5,537 nt of DNA from JBQTIP01 sp052388025 (lineage in GTDB: Bacteria > Actinomycetota > UBA4738 > HRBIN12). The position numbers and the translations under genes are program-made. The notes under the pieces are model-generated. The model was not told the origin of the DNA. It did no database searches and worked only from the letters and a program-made list of their open reading frames with translations. Below are positions 3,556 to 5,537 of this stretch, piece by piece. The stretch's first letter is position 1. Each line of letters opens with the position of its first letter. The stretch lies in contig JBQTIP010000043.1 of NCBI GenBank assembly GCA_052388025.1, positions 1 to 5,537 of the forward strand, written 5' to 3'.

Positions 3556-5537
3556 CTACGCGGGGTTGGGAACGAACACGATGGGACCGAACTGGAAGTT
3601 CGTCGGCTGGTTCTGCTCGTCGCAGAGCTGGACGATCTGTTCGGTCGTGTAGGCCTCGCCGTCCGCCGGCGGCTTGTGGGTGATCGTGGCCGTCGGGCGC
3701 ATCGGGACGCACGTGTGGAGCTTCGTCGGCACGTCCTGGATGACGACGTCGACCTCGAATGCCAGGTCGAAGAAGCTCTGGGCGGTGCCCGCAGCCGTGA
3801 AGGGGGGCAAGTCGAGGACGCCCGGGGTGTTGTTGGCCGTCTCCTCGATCTCCCCCAACGGCGCCTGGCCGGGGTGCTCGGAGGCGTCGCGCAGCGTGAT
3901 GGTCATCGGACCCAGCAGCGTGCTGGTGCCGGTGAGCTGCATCTCGACGATCTCGGTCGGTACCTGCTCCAGGCCGTCGCCGTCGGGGTCCGCCAGCGCC
4001 GCCAGGTTCACCTCGACCGTCGTCGGCCCGGTGACCGTGACGACCTCGTTCCCCGTTGGGGTGATGATGTGCACGACGAGCTGGGAGTCCGGGAACTGGT
4101 CCACCTCGATGGGTGGCGGCGGGGGAGGCGGCAGCTCTAGGAGCTTCATCGAAGGCACGCAGAGGTTCACCGGCTTCGTTACGGTGACGACCTCCTTGCC
4201 GAACTGGTTTCGCGCCACGACGTCCCGAGGCTTGAACTTCCTGGTCGTTATCGAGTAGCAGACCAGGTGCCAGGCAGAATCGCCGATGGGCGTCGTGACC
4301 CCCGCGATCGTCTTCGCGACCGGGTTGCAGAGGGTGCGAGGCTTGACCACGGTTGCCCTCTCGACCTTCCCGTCCTCCTCGTCGAACTGGTCGACCAGCC
4401 TGACCTTCTTGTTGATCGCCGGTCCTTGCACCGTGTAGCACTTGAAGTGGTCCAGTGCCGCGGGCTGAGGGAACTGGTCCTTCTTGGATGGCACGAACAG
4501 CCCGACCCGGCGCAACACCGTGAGGGCTTGCGTCCCGAACTGGTTCGACGCGAAGACCTCGACCGGCGCGAACGGCGCCTGCCCCTTGAGGTCTTCGATC
4601 CTGTAGCGCTTCAGGTGGCCTCCCGGATCGAAGATCTCGAGCCCGTTCTTGCTGACCGGGTTGCAGAACTGGTCGGGCCGCACGACCCTCGTGCGCTTCC
4701 GCTCGAACTGGTCCTCGAGCGTGACGTTCCGCTCCTTGAAGCTCGGGAACTTCCCCAAGTAGCACTTGAAGTGATCCAGGGGCGGCTTCGGGCAATGCTG
4801 GTGCGGCAGGCCGGCCACTGTATAGCAGTTGGGGTTGAGCGCCGGGTTCCCCGGCGAGTGGTAGGGCGGGATGCTCTTGATGACGTTCGTCACCTGAACC
4901 GGCGCCCCAACGGGCCCGCCGGGAGGGCCGCCGGGGAGAAGCCCGAGCGGCGTGTCGACCAGGAAAACGATGTCGAAGAAGCTGTCGGCCGGGAAGTCCT
5001 TGCCGCCGTCGGGGTTCGTGTCCGAGATCATCCCCTGGGACGGCTGTGAAGGATCCTCGATGATCGTGGCGGGGAAGGACGACGGGCTCGGGCCCGGGTT
5101 GCAGGGCGAGCCGGGGAGCAGCGTGCCGGTCCCGCCGAGCTGCATCGCGACTATCTCGACGGCGACCTCACGGAGGCCGCCGCCGACGTCTACGGGGTCG
5201 CCTCGCTGGACGACGGTCGGGCCGCTGCCCTGAAAGTCCAGGGGGCAGATGCCGAATCCGGTCGCGAGGTCGTAGTCATCCAGGTTGATCGTAGATTCGA
5301 ACCGGTCCGCCCCGGCTGCCGGGAACGTCCCTTTGAACAGGTCCGGGGGCTGGCAACCGGGGTCCGCCTCGTCCGCGAAGCCGTCCAGGTCGTTGTCGAG
5401 CCCGTCGAAGCAGCTAACGGGGATCGCCACCGACTCGGGTGTGTTGGCCGGGTTCGCCGGATCCGATCCCAGGTGGCTCTCGACCGTGTCGATCCAGCCG
5501 TCGCCGTCGGTATCGAGAGCAGCAGGCAGGGCCGTCA
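3556..5537 (-). CDS. Large repeat-containing, probably secreted protein, 3' part
   Basis: The frame stays open from the window edge to TAG at 3556-3558, giving 659 visible codons with no start; a GTG at 5430 is internal because the frame and its motifs continue upstream. Numbering from the first full codon (5535): an acidic DTDGDGWID motif (8-16) like calcium-binding thrombospondin type 3 repeats; a segment bounded by Cys42 and Cys61 with DGLDNDLDGFADEADPG, as in MopE-like putative metal-binding motifs; domain A1 (about 105-198, possibly to 250); repeats B1 (253-352) and B2 (361-464) starting LDHFKCY; seven prolines (469-475); domain A2 (about 503-659). The paired cysteines and acidic loops suggest an extracytoplasmic protein, with any signal peptide off-window. 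No membrane helix, LPxTG or other sorting signal is seen at the C-terminus, which ends VFVPNPA. The function is unknown; I recall similar DHFKCY-repeat proteins in environmental bacteria, annotated only as domains of unknown function. Confidence 0.92.
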   Translation of the reverse strand, partial: TALPAALDTDGDGWIDTVESHLGSDPANPANTPESVAIPVSCFDGLDNDLDGFADEADPGCQPPDLFKGTFPAAGADRFESTINLDDYDLATGFGICPLDFQGSGPTVVQRGDPVDVGGGLREVAVEIVAMQLGGTGTLLPGSPCNPGPSPSSFPATIIEDPSQPSQGMISDTNPDGGKDFPADSFFDIVFLVDTPLGLLPGGPPGGPVGAPVQVTNVIKSIPPYHSPGNPALNPNCYTVAGLPHQHCPKPPLDHFKCYLGKFPSFKERNVTLEDQFERKRTRVVRPDQFCNPVSKNGLEIFDPGGHLKRYRIEDLKGQAPFAPVEVFASNQFGTQALTVLRRVGLFVPSKKDQFPQPAALDHFKCYTVQGPAINKKVRLVDQFDEEDGKVERATVVKPRTLCNPVAKTIAGVTTPIGDSAWHLVCYSITTRKFKPRDVVARNQFGKEVVTVTKPVNLCVPSMKLLELPPPPPPPIEVDQFPDSQLVVHIITPTGNEVVTVTGPTTVEVNLAALADPDGDGLEQVPTEIVEMQLTGTSTLLGPMTITLRDASEHPGQAPLGEIEETANNTPGVLDLPPFTAAGTAQSFFDLAFEVDVVIQDVPTKLHTCVPMRPTATITHKPPADGEAYTTEQIVQLCDEQNQPTNFQFGPIVFVPNPA
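3742..4029 (-). repeat. Domain A2 core, second copy of the outer domain
   Basis: The core begins GPTTVE, carries an acidic loop DPDGDGLE (visible residues 516-523), then EIVEMQLTGTSTLL (528-541) and SFFDLAFEVDVV (587-598). The tail to the stop includes KLHTCVPMRPTATITHKPP and FGPIVFVPNPA. The match to A1 in motif order and spacing shows an internal duplication. Confidence 0.75.
4111..4131 (-). other. Seven-proline linker between B2 and A2
   Basis: Seven consecutive proline codons (visible residues 469-475) follow LEL and precede IEVDQFPDSQ. A run of this kind usually forms a stiff extended spacer, here separating the B pair from A2. The mix of proline codons argues against slippage of one DNA unit. 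Confidence 0.85.
4144..4455 (-). repeat. Repeat B2 (LDHFKCY...CVPSMK)
   Basis: About 104 residues, from LDHFKCY through VDQF, LCNPVAK, HLVCY and NQFGKE to NLCVPSMK. It is the complete four-cysteine form of the repeat (Cys366, 403, 426, 459). DQFP follows the end of both copies, in a nine-residue linker to B2 after B1 and after the proline run in B2's case. Confidence 0.88.
4480..4779 (-). repeat. Repeat B1 (LDHFKCY...FVPSKK)
   Basis: About 100 residues, from LDHFKCY through EDQF, FCNPVSK, HLKRY and NQFG to GLFVPSKK, aligned throughout with B2. It keeps the first two cysteines (258, 291) but has Arg310 and Phe347 where B2 has Cys426 and Cys459. Bases 4759-4779 match B2 bases 4435-4455 at 20 of 21 positions. 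Confidence 0.88.
4942..5223 (-). repeat. Domain A1 core, first copy of the outer domain
   Basis: The core begins GPTVV, holds EIVAMQLGGTGTLL (visible residues 127-140) and ends SFFDIVFLVDTP (185-196). It aligns with A2, with 44 residues between the two motifs here and 45 there. The following PVQVTNVIKSIPP stretch also matches the tail of A2. Alternating hydrophobic residues suggest a beta-sandwich. The acidic loop present in A2 is absent here. Confidence 0.75.

Noticed and set aside
4267..5049. + strand open frame of 260 residues opposite the repeat protein
   Set aside because: Arg/Asp/Leu/Val-rich shadow without motifs; the - strand frame shows duplicated domains with conserved cysteines.
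5353..5430. GTG 5430 as the start of the large protein
   Set aside because: The frame is open to the window edge and upstream codons encode a DTDGDGWID motif that fits the same protein; no signal peptide follows 5430.

Overview
The window looks like a piece of a high-GC chromosome from an uncultivated actinobacterium-like organism. The basis is strongly G/C-ending codons, GTG starts, GTGA stop/start overlaps, and an acyl-CoA carboxylase beta subunit of the PccB/AccD5 type followed directly by a small acidic protein in the position of the actinobacterial epsilon subunit. This assignment is inference. The large secreted-type protein on the right belongs to a kind I also associate with environmental deltaproteobacterial and related genomes, so the phylum stays open.

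The left half (1-3140, + strand) is one compact transcription unit. In order it holds the 3' end of an acyl-CoA carboxylase carboxyltransferase subunit (1-534), a small epsilon-like protein (531-794), a single-domain cupin (797-1093), a GT4-type (GT-B fold) glycosyltransferase (1090-2217) and a GT2-type (GT-A fold) glycosyltransferase (2214-3140). Three of the four junctions are identical GTGA overlaps and the fourth is a 2-base gap, so the genes are probably translationally coupled. The first two genes feed malonyl- or methylmalonyl-CoA into lipid synthesis. The two glycosyltransferases would build a sugar chain or glycolipid. The cupin has no assignable substrate. A joint role in envelope glycolipid or polysaccharide synthesis is only a guess.

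The right half (3185-5537, - strand) converges on the operon. A 44-base spacer separates the operon from an 82-residue membrane-anchored coiled-coil protein (3433-3185) whose heptads include an exact 21-bp tandem duplication and which may be read from a leaderless transcript. Upstream of it on the same strand, after a 122-base spacer containing two inverted repeats, lies the 3' 659 codons of a large, probably secreted, multidomain protein (3556 to beyond 5537). Its visible layout is a calcium-binding-like acidic motif, a cysteine-flanked acidic motif, domain A1, repeats B1 and B2, a proline linker and domain A2. This A-B-B-A arrangement, with selective loss of a cysteine pair in B1 and of an acidic loop in A1, is the least ordinary part of the window. 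I see no rRNA, tRNA, CRISPR array, transposase or attachment site.
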